A DNA stretch of 64,000 bases from contig NC_063069.1 in assembly GCF_022605165.1 (NCBI RefSeq), positions 3,782,001 through 3,846,000 of the forward strand. The letters run 5' to 3'. Below are positions 55,117-64,000 of the stretch, one piece after another. How positions within the stretch are numbered: the first letter of the stretch is position 1; every line of letters starts with the position of its first letter. Under the pieces are notes generated by a model. That model saw only the letters and a program-made list of their open reading frames with translations, did not search any database and was not told the DNA's origin. Origin of the DNA: Purpureocillium takamizusanense. Lineage: Eukaryota; Ascomycota; Sordariomycetes; Hypocreales; Ophiocordycipitaceae. The translations under genes were made by a program, and so were the position numbers.

Positions 55117-56031
55117 CGCCACAGCCGGTGGCGTGTCACAAAGATCCAGACAGTGAAGCACGTCCGTCTCAAGATGTAGACGTTGGCCGTCGGCGCCAAC
55201 GCCGCATCGATAGTTATATATAGGTACACTGGGATCCTCCACATCCCCGCTATGCCGCATTCAGCAGACCGAAGGTGCAGCTCCGCCGCGGGTGTTGATA
55301 GGGCTCGAGTTGGAGGCTCATACGGGGTGACTCAGTTTTGCGGCGGGCAACGAAATGAAAGCAGAGGGTTGGCCGTGACGGTTCTCAGCCAGGCGCTGCA
55401 GCTCTGTCTTCCCGTTTTTTATGTGGCCACTCATGCAATTATCGTCCGCCACACGGCTTATACGAGACGCCGTATACACGGCTGGCCGGCCGTAAGGAAC
55501 AGAGGCCGGGAGACATCGTCCACGCTACAGACTCTATGTTACCTGCCCAAGCCAGCGATCTATTCGCCGCCGTCGGATCTGTCGGCGATGGCGTTGCTCT
55601 CCGTCACATGTTAAATGTTAAACTATTCTTGAATATTTAGTCGATCGGGAGGCCGTGTCGTCCGTCCATGTGGTGAGCGTTGGCGCTCAACTTGTGCTTG
55701 CGAACACGACATCCCTGCTACGTTGAGGCGCTGAAGTTGGACCTCTTGGTGCTTGGCGAACGTGACTCTCTGCCGATACCTAGCTTATTAGTACCGGCGC
55801 GAGTTTGGGCATGGGTAGACATAGTTATCCTCCTTGGGCATTTGGAGCCTGTGTCCACCTCTCCAGTCGCCACACACACATCTGAGCAACAAAAAGTGAA
55901 GCCGACAGCGCTGGAGCTCGATATCATTCATTGCGCATGACATGGGTCGCAACACTGAGTCAAAGCACACCAACACACGTCGGGTTTGGTCGCCGAGGTA
56001 GTTACAGCTTCGGTTGTTAAACGAGTGTGCG

Positions 56032-56071
<40 letters not shown>

Positions 56072-56321
56072 CTCATCCCGCTCGCAATCAATACATGACC
56101 AATAACAACAGCCGCGACGATATCCTTGCTACACGTTGATAATGCCTGCATTCCAAAGGCTTGAGCCCCTCCACCCGTATTTTCCATTTCAAGCTTGTTG
56201 AGAAGCTCCGAGAACCAGAAAAGACAAAAAACGGCCAACAGAGCGAGCGCGCTTCTCGCCTACCAGCAGCAATGAGATTGTGTGACGCGCCGTGCTTAAA
56301 CTGCCCGCATCACGAGGGGCT
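55117..56321. other. Intergenic with CT microsatellite
   Basis: 1.2 kb without a supportable gene. It includes the methyltransferase promoter (TATATATAGG near 55217) and the (CT)n tract. Confidence 0.45.
56036..56069. repeat. (CT)n microsatellite
   Basis: About seventeen CT dinucleotides, uninterrupted. Confidence 0.85.
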
Positions 56322-57168
56322 CTAGGAAAAGCCAAATTTCGCGAGTTCCTCGTCTAGCGGGGAGCCTGACCATGCCTCATCATAGTGAGGATGTAGGCGC
56401 AACGATTGCGCCTGGGGGATCAGATGCGTCTCGGGGAACGGATACGCCACGCATTCATCCAGACCCTTGTCAATGATTTCGTCCAGATGGAATTCTTCGA
56501 GCACACCACCGCCGTACTTGACATCCTTAGGCGCGTAGTCGTAGCACTGTCCCCTATAGCAGATGTTACCCTTTTTAGGGCACTATGTAGGGATTATCGC
56601 CCCCCCCCCCAATGGTTAGCGGGTAACGGACAGGCGAAGGTTCCAGAGCCCGCTCTTAAGGCAACACATGAGACTCACTCCGTGAGAGCATGGCTCCTTC
56701 TTAACCACGAACATTGCATGTTCCTTCTCGCCGGTATAAGTGTGGTGGTATCTCCCAGCAACGGTCGTCCCTGAGTCGAAAATCTGACCCCGGTGCTTCC
56801 CGTGCCTCACAGGGAATATGCACTCGCCGCCGTTGGTCGTGTCGCAAATCTGGTTTCTTCGGTATCAGTAGTCGTACCACTGACGCTCAGGCTGTAGGTC
56901 TGAGGTCTGCTGGTGAGGGACTTGATGGGGAGAAACGTACCCCTGGAATATGGGATGTCCCGGAAATCTCGAGGCGACCCTTCCAGATAGGCTAGAGGGG
57001 AAAGAATTTAGTAGCTGGAAGAATTCCGGCAACGCAAAGACGCCAGCTTGTGTAAAGACATACGTCGTCTGCGCGTGCCGTAGGGGGGAAGGGCGAGGGT
57101 GAGGCCATGACATGGCCGCAAAGAGAGGCTGCAAGGAGCCACTGTAGGAGGTACATGAAGTACTGCAT
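56322..57168 (-). CDS. Secreted protein of 191 aa in four small exons, unknown family
   Basis: No single frame reveals this gene. I assembled exons 57168..57064 (35 aa), 56991..56941 (17 aa), 56849..56679 (57 aa) and 56570..56322 (82 aa), all phase 0. Intron 1 ends with a textbook CTACTAA branch plus pyrimidine-TAG acceptor. Intron 2 has a GTACGT donor and a CTACTGAT branch. Intron 3 has GTGAGT, but its acceptor (AAAAAG) is weak and the start of exon 4 could lie slightly further on. The protein starts with a signal peptide (MQYFMYLLQWLLAASLCGHVMA), a short pro-region, then ICDTTNGGECIFPVRHGKH, a beta-rich middle with KEHAMFVVKKEPC and CYRGQCYDY, and an acidic C-terminal tail (DEAWSGSPLDEELAKF). 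It has six cysteines in the mature part. Function unknown. Confidence 0.6.
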
Positions 57169-58338
57169 CGTCACAACGCTGCCTTCGTAGTCGTTCCGGG
57201 TTGAATGTTGATGTTGGGTGCTAAAGCTTGGTCTGCTGGGGAGGGACGATGATGTGTTCAGGCAAAATATCCTGGCTGTGGGAGTGGGCAGATCCTGCTC
57301 TTTATACATGTCGATTGAAGCTCCGTGCCAGGAAGTGCAACTACTCGGCGGCCTAATGTGTGTGCAGCGCATACACTTCGAAACACGACGGGCACGCTCG
57401 CTGAAATTGCAGCCGTAATCGGGCGAGAGGCCCCCGTATGATAAGGCTATTGTTCTTAGGCTCCAGGCAAAGCAGGTCATGTTGTTGTTACCAAATCCCA
57501 CACGAGCCGTGCAAAGCAGTTGATGACAAATTTGGCCAACTCATTCGAATATTGGGAGCCAATGTGCCTTGTTGTGTATTCGTGCCTATTAGCATATGAT
57601 TGTAGTATGAAACAACCAACCGGGCATAGGCTGGACATCGCTGCGGTAATATCCCACATATCAAGTCTAGACCAGCGCCGAGCGCGCTGTGGTGGTGCAT
57701 GATGCGGCCCAGATCGATGGCCGCAGCGGCTGCAAGTTGTCGTCTTTGCTTGCCTACGGTGCATTCTCGGACGCAGGAAGTCGGACCGTAAAGTTGTGTT
57801 TCATGTTGTTTATCCGTGAGGTTCTGCATTATCAACCAGTTCGCAGACTGGCTCAACGGCCCGACAGGACCACTGCTGGCCCCCCCAACGATCAACGCTC
57901 GGCCTGAGGGTCGACACCTGCAGCATCTGTAAGTAACGGTTATCCATCGATATTTCGTTTTTTTTTTTCGAACCCACGATGTGGTCAAGGCGAGAGTGGC
58001 TAGGACTTCACCCTCTTCCACCTGTGTAGCGGAACGGGGTCGCCCTGACGTGCTAATTGAGAAAGGGGGCACAGCACAATGAGGCTCAAAAGGATGATAT
58101 GGAGAGACTATGACTATGACTGTGGTCTGCAAAGATGCAGCTATATAGCTGCAGACCTAAACGAGGAAGGGCCAAACCGGGATCCCTAAACCGGGAGTCC
58201 CAAACAGGGAGGCTGACCAATCTCAATACTAATGAAGAACATGAGGGTGTGTGTGTGTGCAACGTGGTGCGCCGTGCATCAGCGGTGCTGAGCATTTATT
58301 AAGCTTCTTCATCAGTTTCATTACTCCGTGTCTGCCTA
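57169..58338. other. Intergenic, promoter of the 191-aa secreted protein
   Basis: TATA box at 57301-57306 (listed). No other coding signal is seen. Confidence 0.45.
57301..57306 (-). promoter_or_regulatory. TATA box of the 191-aa secreted protein
   Basis: TATAAA on the minus strand, about 135 nt upstream of the start codon at 57168. Confidence 0.6.
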
Positions 58339-58923
58339 TTACCCAAACGTAAACATCTGATTCAATGCTCCACTACACCTCGTAGTGTTGACGTAATTCC
58401 CAGTGCCCAGCAGACATGTAAACGCCCCATTCTTCGGCTTCAGCGTCAACGGCCCGACGCCGCCTTCGAACAAAAAGAGCTGCGAGTCGGCCACGGCCCC
58501 GCTGCCGTCTGCTCGGCCTCCACACGAGAATAGATAGATTTGGTCTTCACCATCGTCGTAGTTGAGGCACGCCCGCGTCTGGTTGTTGACCACGAGCATC
58601 TGCCCGGGTTGGTCATTATGTTGCCCCTTGGTGATGAGGTCCCATCCTTGGCCGCTCGCGCCGCTGCTGCATTGGACGATCTGGACCGGCGTGAGGTTCG
58701 CGCGGGAATCCCCGGAAAGCCTGTCGGCGTACAGGCAGAGCCCGTCGGATGTCTTGATTGGCATGTTGGAGAGGTGTCGTCTGGCCTGCTCGTCGTTTCT
58801 CTGCGCCTGGTTGAAGGCGTCGTCGTCGAGTTTGTCGACCCCTCGCAGTGTGATACGTTGAGCAACTGCGAGCAAGGGAACCAACAGCAGCAGGAGGCTC
58901 GCGCGCATCGTTGGGAACACCAA
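58339..58923 (-). CDS. Secreted beta-trefoil (ricin-B-like) protein, 194 aa
   Basis: Intronless. A strong signal peptide (MRASLLLLLVPLLAVAQ) begins at Met6 (58908); the first ATG at 58923 adds five residues, and either start is possible. After a charged pro-like stretch (about 22-52) come three sequence blocks with the spacing of a beta-trefoil: GLCLYADRLSG...QIVQCSSGASGQGWDL, ACLNYDDGEDQIYLFSCGG, and FTCLLGTGNYVNTTRCSGALNQMFTF. Cysteine pairs and QGW/NQM positions resemble the QxW repeats of ricin-B-type lectin domains (PF00652/PF14200), but the repeats are divergent and carbohydrate binding is only inferred. Two N-glycosylation sequons (NQT, NTT) are visible. It is part of the minus-strand series of secreted proteins. 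Confidence 0.78.
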   Translation of the reverse strand: MVFPTMRASLLLLLVPLLAVAQRITLRGVDKLDDDAFNQAQRNDEQARRHLSNMPIKTSDGLCLYADRLSGDSRANLTPVQIVQCSSGASGQGWDLITKGQHNDQPGQMLVVNNQTRACLNYDDGEDQIYLFSCGGRADGSGAVADSQLFLFEGGVGPLTLKPKNGAFTCLLGTGNYVNTTRCSGALNQMFTFG

Positions 58924-59844
58924 ATGTCAGATATGAGCGATCAGAACGTTGTTGGGGTTGGCGAGATGACTATCATGGACCGCTCCTATCTCCGCAGGAA
59001 GGCGAGGTTACGCTGGACGAAGCACCAAACGAACGACAGCATCGCGTAGCGAAAGGACGGTTTGACAAACAGACAACGAAGCGGGAGAGGCGGAGGACGT
59101 AGCCTGCGTACGTACGACTGCCAGGCCATGGCTTTGACTAAATATTGGGGGGGGACTTCGCGTCCCCTCTACTCAGATGAAACGGCTGGGCCGCACTGCT
59201 TCAACGCCGGGGGGCCAAGTACGTAAGTGACTTGCTCCGCGCGCCACCGAACTGAGTCTTTTGCGTTCAATGCCCCGTGGCAGAATCTATCTGACTCGAG
59301 TCGCCTGCCTCGTCGGCCCCCCCCACGCCTAAGAGCAGCCACGTTGTGCTTTCGTCAAATCACGGCTTGCCTCTTCGACATAGGTTCCCGCAAAACGTCT
59401 GCGGGTTGGCCCGCGCTCATTGCGGCACGGACGATTTTTTCGCGCTTGCGGGGTGCATGGCTGAGATGATACGGGGCCTGGTGGCGTCAACCAACAAGTT
59501 GCCGGCTAGGCATGCCTTGCATTGTTTCAAAAGGCACTCTTCATATTTGCTGAGCAAGCAGTAGATGCACAGCAGCATAATATACGTATTCCTGCTGTAA
59601 GGGTTCTAGCTTGATCATCCGCCAAGAACATGAAGCCAATACGACCGGTCTTATACAATCTTTCTTCCGCAACTCCCCTCTTTACCATACAGACAACTTG
59701 TAACGCGGGTCAAGACGCCCTCGCAAGCGATTGGTCACTCGCAGCTTTCTCCTGCTCAAGCGTAGTAGCAGTAGCAGCGCCTGTGTGCGACATATTAGTT
59801 ACCTGGGCATCAAATTGCTGCTGCAACGGTGGCACAATGGAGAC
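58924..59844. other. Intergenic
   Basis: Promoter of the beta-trefoil protein and 3' flank of the next secreted gene. A G-run lies near 59147-59154. No gene is seen. Confidence 0.45.
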
Positions 59845-60178
59845 TTACTGCCAGCCGAGGCCACCGCACTCTCCCTTCTTGTAGTATCCACTGGGGCCCT
59901 TGCACTTCTTGCACTATCCAACACGACTGTTAGGACTGCGCTGGAGTCCGGCTTTTGAGGTAGAGGGGTTCATCAGCGGTACTGTATCTACTCACACGAT
60001 CGTTGCAGAGGTCTCCGCCACCAACGCCCTTGCAGGACCCAGCGGCACCGCAGGCACGAGCCTCTAGGGTGTTGATGTTCTCGGAACGCTCAGTCATATC
60101 TACTGCCTCGCCGGCGGGCATGGCCGCGATGGCAGGGATAAGGAGGGCGAGGACGACGGGAACCTGAGCGAACTTCAT
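59845..60178 (-). CDS. Small secreted cysteine-rich protein (83 aa)
   Basis: The model has exons 60178..59996 and 59913..59845 (82-nt intron, GTGAGT...GATAG, phase 0). The signal peptide is MKFAQVPVVLALLIPAIAAMP, followed by an acidic pro-segment (about 22-41). The mature C-terminal domain of about 42 residues has six cysteines: RACGAAGSCKG, DLCNDRC, KKCKG and KGECGGLGW. Joining the exons places CNDR next to CKKCKG, which gives a compact even-numbered cysteine pattern and supports the splice. The size and pattern are those of fungal cysteine-rich effectors or antimicrobial peptides. No family was identified. Confidence 0.75.
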
Positions 60179-60291
60179 GGTGATGGGTAAAGTGAGTTGG
60201 CTTGCTGAAAATGCGAAGAGGTTGTGTTGTGATTGGGTTGTTGATCTGTTGCTTCGAGACGCTATGCTCTTGAGTTAGAAGACTGGTCGTA

Positions 60292-60297
60292 CTTATA
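60292..60297 (-). promoter_or_regulatory. TATA box of the 83-aa secreted protein
   Basis: TATAAG on the minus strand, about 115 nt upstream of the start codon at 60178. Confidence 0.55.
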
Positions 60298-61084
60298 GAG
60301 CTCAGTCTATTTATCTTCGGAAGCACTTCATTCCGTTCTGACCTTCGGAATATCCTTGGAATTTCCGTTTGCCTCTCAATTCTCCCCATTCTTACATCTT
60401 GAAGCCGCCAAGTCGGACTTTTGACTAGCTCAACATGTCATGGACTTGAGGTTTCGATTCTATTCTCGGGATGCAGATCGTCAGGGGCCAGCCAGCATGA
60501 CTACAGCGGCCAGCCTGCAAGAGCGCAGAGTGATGACGGCACGCCAGCCTTTGTGAGAAGCCACCGCCCTAGCCTGATGTGCAATGCAAAGACGAATCCC
60601 TACATGCCTCGCGCCCTCCATCTGTCGTACGCACCAAGTTGCCTCTCCGCTGCAGAGCGACCGGGGAAAGATGCCCCCAAATGGTGGCCGGGCATATGCG
60701 ATGTTCTAAAAACAGAACAAACGACGTGAGCGGTGGTACTTTGGCTGCAGGTCCCGCCAGCATGTCGTTGGACGTCGTGGTGCAGTGTGGCGTTGAGTGT
60801 GGTACGCCGGGTCAACTATGCCCAGCCTCTCGCCTGGCTCCCCAGCACACCCACTAATAAGAGTATGGCCCGACGACCCGGCCGATGACTTGTCAGCAGA
60901 CGTCTTGGCAAGGGCGATGATCGTGGCGATCACTCTGCGTCAATGTCAGCAGCGTCGCCTCGGGCCGCGCTCAGTGTTGTGTTGCAGTGTCGTAAAGAGC
61001 GTACGAAAAAGGACATCAATGCGTTAAAACATGACAATAATGCATAGTCAAGACCCGATTCGTCGTGGTAATGCCAGCTACCTT

Positions 61085-61123
61085 GTACGAAGTACGAAGT
61101 ATACTGTACGAAGTACGAAGTAC
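61085..61123. repeat. GTACGAAGTACGAAGTA tandem array
   Basis: Two copies of GTACGAAGTACGAAGTA (61085-61101 and 61106-61122) separated by TACT. Each contains two overlapping TACGAAGTA words. Confidence 0.85.
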
Positions 61124-61279
61124 AAATGGGCCAAAGGGTAGCATGACACAAAAACTCGGCTCATCGGCTAATGCTGCAAAAGACGCGCAGCGTCGCGTCC
61201 TCGTAGCGTTTACATTGACACTATTTGGAGAAGTACAACATGTTTCTTTCTGTCTACGACCCTTCCAATTTGAACCCCT

Positions 61280-61589
61280 CTAGCAAGAGCAGTAAGGAAT
61301 GCCACCGTTCTGGTACTTGCAGCAGCCCGGGTTGCACTTGTTGTTCAGCTGGACGACACCATCGTGGCAGATAATCTAGTCTCTGTTGAGCCATTATCCT
61401 TTGACAACGGCACAAGGTCACTAGCCAATGTTCACTCACGACGTTGGAGCATGAGGGGTCACAGAAGTAGGCACCCTCGCTCGTGGACGGGCACTTGTCG
61501 CCGATGGGGTGGGTTGGGGAGCAGTCGGCAGCGACGCCGGCGGCGAGCAGGGCGGCGACAGCGCCAGACAGGAGTGCGTTGAAGTGCAT
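61280..61589 (-). CDS. Small secreted cysteine-rich protein (81 aa)
   Basis: The model has exons 61589..61440 and 61375..61280 (63-64-nt intron, GTGAGT...ACTAG, phase 0). The signal peptide is MHFNALLSGAVAALLAAGVAA, followed directly by a cysteine-rich domain of about 60 residues. Cysteines fall in DC, DKC, FCDPSC, IICHDG, NKC, GCC and CSC, ten in total. Joining the exons gives CSNVIICHDGVVQLNNKC and the end GGIPYCSC. The short final exon terminates immediately after the last cysteine, as in many small secreted fungal proteins. No pro-region. Unknown family; effector or antimicrobial role is inference. Confidence 0.78.
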
Positions 61590-63060
61590 ATTGAAGGTTT
61601 ATGAGTCGAGAGAAATGGTAAGAGACAAACTCCATCAAGCGCCGCATTACCACGGATTGAGTGGTATTTATATTCCAAGCGTGAGGCCCGCTAGTCGCCT
61701 TGTACGGATACCTCCGACCCGGAGTCTCCAGATGTTGATCCTTCGCGCCGGTTCTTCGTCCCACTGTGAGATTTTAGATCTTCTATGCCTCAATAGACGT
61801 CGTCTATGGCTCGAATTAGTGGAACCGCGGGTGGTGACACAAGCTGCGTGTATGTTCAACAACGATGCGGCTACCGGCACGAATTTGCATGGTTGCAACG
61901 CATATCCACGCACCGAAACTCATTGCCCTTTGAGTAACGCTAGCTGCTAGGCTTCGTGTCATGCCTGCAACGGGCGATCGCATGCTGCCAATGGGAAGAT
62001 TCGGAACGGGAAATACCTGGTCCTCAAATGCAGCATTGCCCCTCCCGTCTCACCACGGCCCGGTATTCTACATCCTCGTTCTCCACCGCCTGTCTTGGCC
62101 GGACTTTGCGAAACCTGCTTTGGCCGATGATCCGATAAAGCTCATGATATAGCAAAGGAAGTGCCGCTGGCATTATGGCCAATGCGACTTTCATCGACCC
62201 GTTCTATAGCTTTGATTGGAGCCGTGGGCGATTGTAAGCTAGTTCGACATCGTGGCGACCTGATGGTATATCGTAGATAGAATGCGAGCTGAGCCTGCCG
62301 AGCCTCGCTTGGCCCACAGATCTCCCCGCTGATCGTCGGGAGACCCCTGCAGAACGGATTGTTCAGCCATTCACATGAAGTCATGGACGTACGCGTCGGG
62401 AATATCGGTGCCTCGGGTCCGTGGCCCCGACCTTCCCTCCAGCCTCTGAAGGAACGCTTCGTCAAAACAGCACTTCGCTACTAGAGAGCTGCATATATAT
62501 TCCCCACGTAGAGAGTGTAACTTCTCCAGCACATCCGGTTATAACCATAGTCTTGTGCGGGAAGAGACTGGACCACTGAGATGAAGTGCCGGCGGAACGC
62601 AACGTGAAGTCGTGAGCTCTGTGATCCTGTATTAATAACGTGAGCTTGAGCTCGTCCACCGTACGGGTGCATTCCCATTTGCAGCGCTGCCAGAGCCTAT
62701 CGCTGCTCCAGGTGAGAGGTTTGGATGCTCAGGCTCGATATCATGGAGCGTCCCGAAAGCAGATGGAAACGAGACGCGAGCGTGCTTACGATATCACGCA
62801 TCGCAGTCAAAGCACGGGAGAGGGTCCTGATGCCCTTATATGGCTCATGCATAGCAGGTGCTTAGTGGATTCTTAACTAGTCTGTTCGGAAATACTAGCT
62901 GACTACAGCATGTTCGCGATGCTATCGAAGCTTTCAGTATTGCATGGCGGCTGTAGCACATCAATATTGCTCAATTCACTACCACCACCTTCGTGCTATT
63001 CAGCAAGAATCGTTAGCCTTTTGTCCATTGCAACCCGATATCAAGGGCCAAGTCGCGCGC
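61590..63060. other. Intergenic
   Basis: TATA box of the 81-aa protein at 61667-61672. I find no supportable gene in the remaining 1.4 kb; small-exon genes like those nearby could be missed. Confidence 0.4.
61667..61672 (-). promoter_or_regulatory. TATA box of the 81-aa secreted protein
   Basis: TATAAA on the minus strand, about 80 nt upstream of the start codon at 61589. Confidence 0.55.
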
Positions 63061-63432
63061 TTACCCATACCACATACGGTGGACACACTTCTTCTGCCCT
63101 GTTCTAAAGTCCTCCCGGCACCTCGAGCATGGCTGGCCCGCGATCATTGGGCATCCTCCGCAGTCGTCATCCGTCGTGCAGTGATCTGACACATCGCGCC
63201 CGGTCCTACCGTACACCCTACGGGGCGCACACCTCCGCTCGTTTGTTCCAAACACCGTACGACACTTCGAGCAGAATTCGCCCACCTTTGTCGAACATCC
63301 TCCGCAGTCATCGTCCGTTACGCAGGAAAATGGTCGTTTGGCTTCTCGTGCCAAAATATTGCTCGTCCCCGGCGGGGTAGCACTGACTAGGCCGGCAAGG
63401 ACGGCAACGGCAATGCTAGTGGCAAACTTCAT
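63061..63432 (-). CDS. Secreted protein with duplicated cysteine module (123 aa)
   Basis: Intronless. The signal peptide is MKFATSIAVAVLAGLVSA, then a short pro-region ending in Lys-Arg (AREAKR), a possible Kex2 site. The mature part is an internal duplication: module 1 (about 37-68) is CVTDDDCGGC, EFCSKCRTVFGT, RRC and module 2 (about 85-116) is CTTDDDCGGC, QPCSRCREDFRT, KKC. Each module has six cysteines with identical spacing C-x5-C-x2-C-x7/8-C-x2-C-x9/10-C. The TDDDCGGC core is perfectly conserved between modules. This looks like a two-knottin protein. The exact family was not recognised; it may be an effector, inhibitor or antimicrobial. Confidence 0.82.
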   Translation of the reverse strand: MKFATSIAVAVLAGLVSATPPGTSNILAREAKRPFSCVTDDDCGGCSTKVGEFCSKCRTVFGTNERRCAPRRVYGRTGRDVSDHCTTDDDCGGCPMIAGQPCSRCREDFRTGQKKCVHRMWYG

Positions 63433-64000
63433 TTTCGCAGCTGAATTGAACGCCTTGAGTGATGGTCGTTGAATGGATTGAGACTTGGGAATCGACTTGT
63501 TGATGCAAGTGAGGCACAGTTGTTACAAGAGCACAGCCCAATCGCCTTTATATCCTCGGTAGAATCATTCACGCACCCCATATGTCTAATTTCCCATAGC
63601 ACTATTTCCTCAACCCCGCTTGCATTACACAGACGGAACATAACCCACCGTGGAAGATGACGCAACGAAAATGCACGCTCGGGCGATAGCTATCAGGCAA
63701 CCATTCACCCAGCTCTTCGTAAATCATACCATACACCTCCACTTATCATAGCGCTCGTCACGTTAGCTCATGTAGGCTCACTATAGTCTTCAAGCACTTA
63801 TCACGCGTACTTATCACGCAGCCCCATTTCATATGCTTTAGGGTTCTGCCTGATTTATGCATTGGCTCGCCGGTAATGCGGAATGAAAACGATCCTTCCG
63901 GCTTTAGTGACACGATAGAACTCGATGGCATCGATGTAGACGAGCTGGGACTGCTCAAAAAGGAGATTTGGCTACCGTTTCTTTAGTTTCGTCGGTACGT
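63433..64000. other. Intergenic to window end
   Basis: TATA box of the 123-aa protein at 63547-63552. No further gene is seen before the edge. Confidence 0.45.
63547..63552 (-). promoter_or_regulatory. TATA box of the two-module secreted protein
   Basis: TATAAA on the minus strand, about 115 nt upstream of the start codon at 63432. Confidence 0.6.

Larger units (their letters stand above)
60179..61279. other. Intergenic with GTACGAAGTAC array
   Basis: TATA box of the 83-aa protein and the GTACGAAGTAC array (both listed). No gene is seen. Confidence 0.45.

Overview
The window is nuclear DNA of a filamentous ascomycete, most likely a GC-rich Sordariomycete of the Hypocreales type; I cannot name the species. 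The grounds are short GT-AG introns (about 50-130 nt) with CTRAY-like branch sites, fungal families (Zn2Cys6 regulator, MDM10, ENA-type ATPase, Egh16-like, GT71, Dal5-type MFS), strong G/C third-position bias in housekeeping genes and C/T-rich leaders. Spliced models were built by hand from splice consensus, reading phase and family alignment, so exon borders are predictions.

Region 1 (0-24 kb) is core-like. It holds a Zn2Cys6/Fungal_trans_2 regulator (-), divergent from a PAI2-type FMN-binding protein (+); a YtcJ-type amidohydrolase; SmE of the spliceosome; MDM10 of the ERMES complex; a 4.4 kb gene-free, microsatellite-rich stretch; a ZIP zinc transporter; ribosomal protein S19; a 710-aa protein with a deaminase-like HxE...CxxC signature and three DLT SUMO-interaction-like motifs; and a type IID (ENA-like) alkali-cation P-type ATPase (-).

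Region 2 (24-52 kb) is gene-poor and accessory-like, with lower GC, degenerate repeats and niche genes: a small secreted cysteine-rich protein, a six-exon Dal5/Tna1-type permease, a GFA-domain protein, a 4.7 kb gene desert with TE-like relics, a three-exon class I terpene synthase, a possibly secreted PAD_porph/agmatine-deiminase-like enzyme, a secreted lysine/glutamate-tailed protein, an Egh16-like secreted protein whose best model needs two GC-AG introns, a GT71 mannosyltransferase, a DJ-1/PfpI protein, a four-repeat hydrophilic protein and a small SnoaL/NTF2-like protein.

Region 3 (52-64 kb) starts with a prolyl-4-hydroxylase-type dioxygenase and a SAM methyltransferase. It then becomes a run of five small secreted proteins, all on the minus strand: a 191-aa four-exon protein, a beta-trefoil-like protein, and 83-, 81- and 123-aa cysteine-rich proteins. 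Four of these five, and the lone secreted protein at 25.6 kb, have a TATA box about 80-140 nt upstream of the ATG. This looks like an effector-rich accessory segment. No tRNA, rRNA, CRISPR array or intact transposon was recognised.
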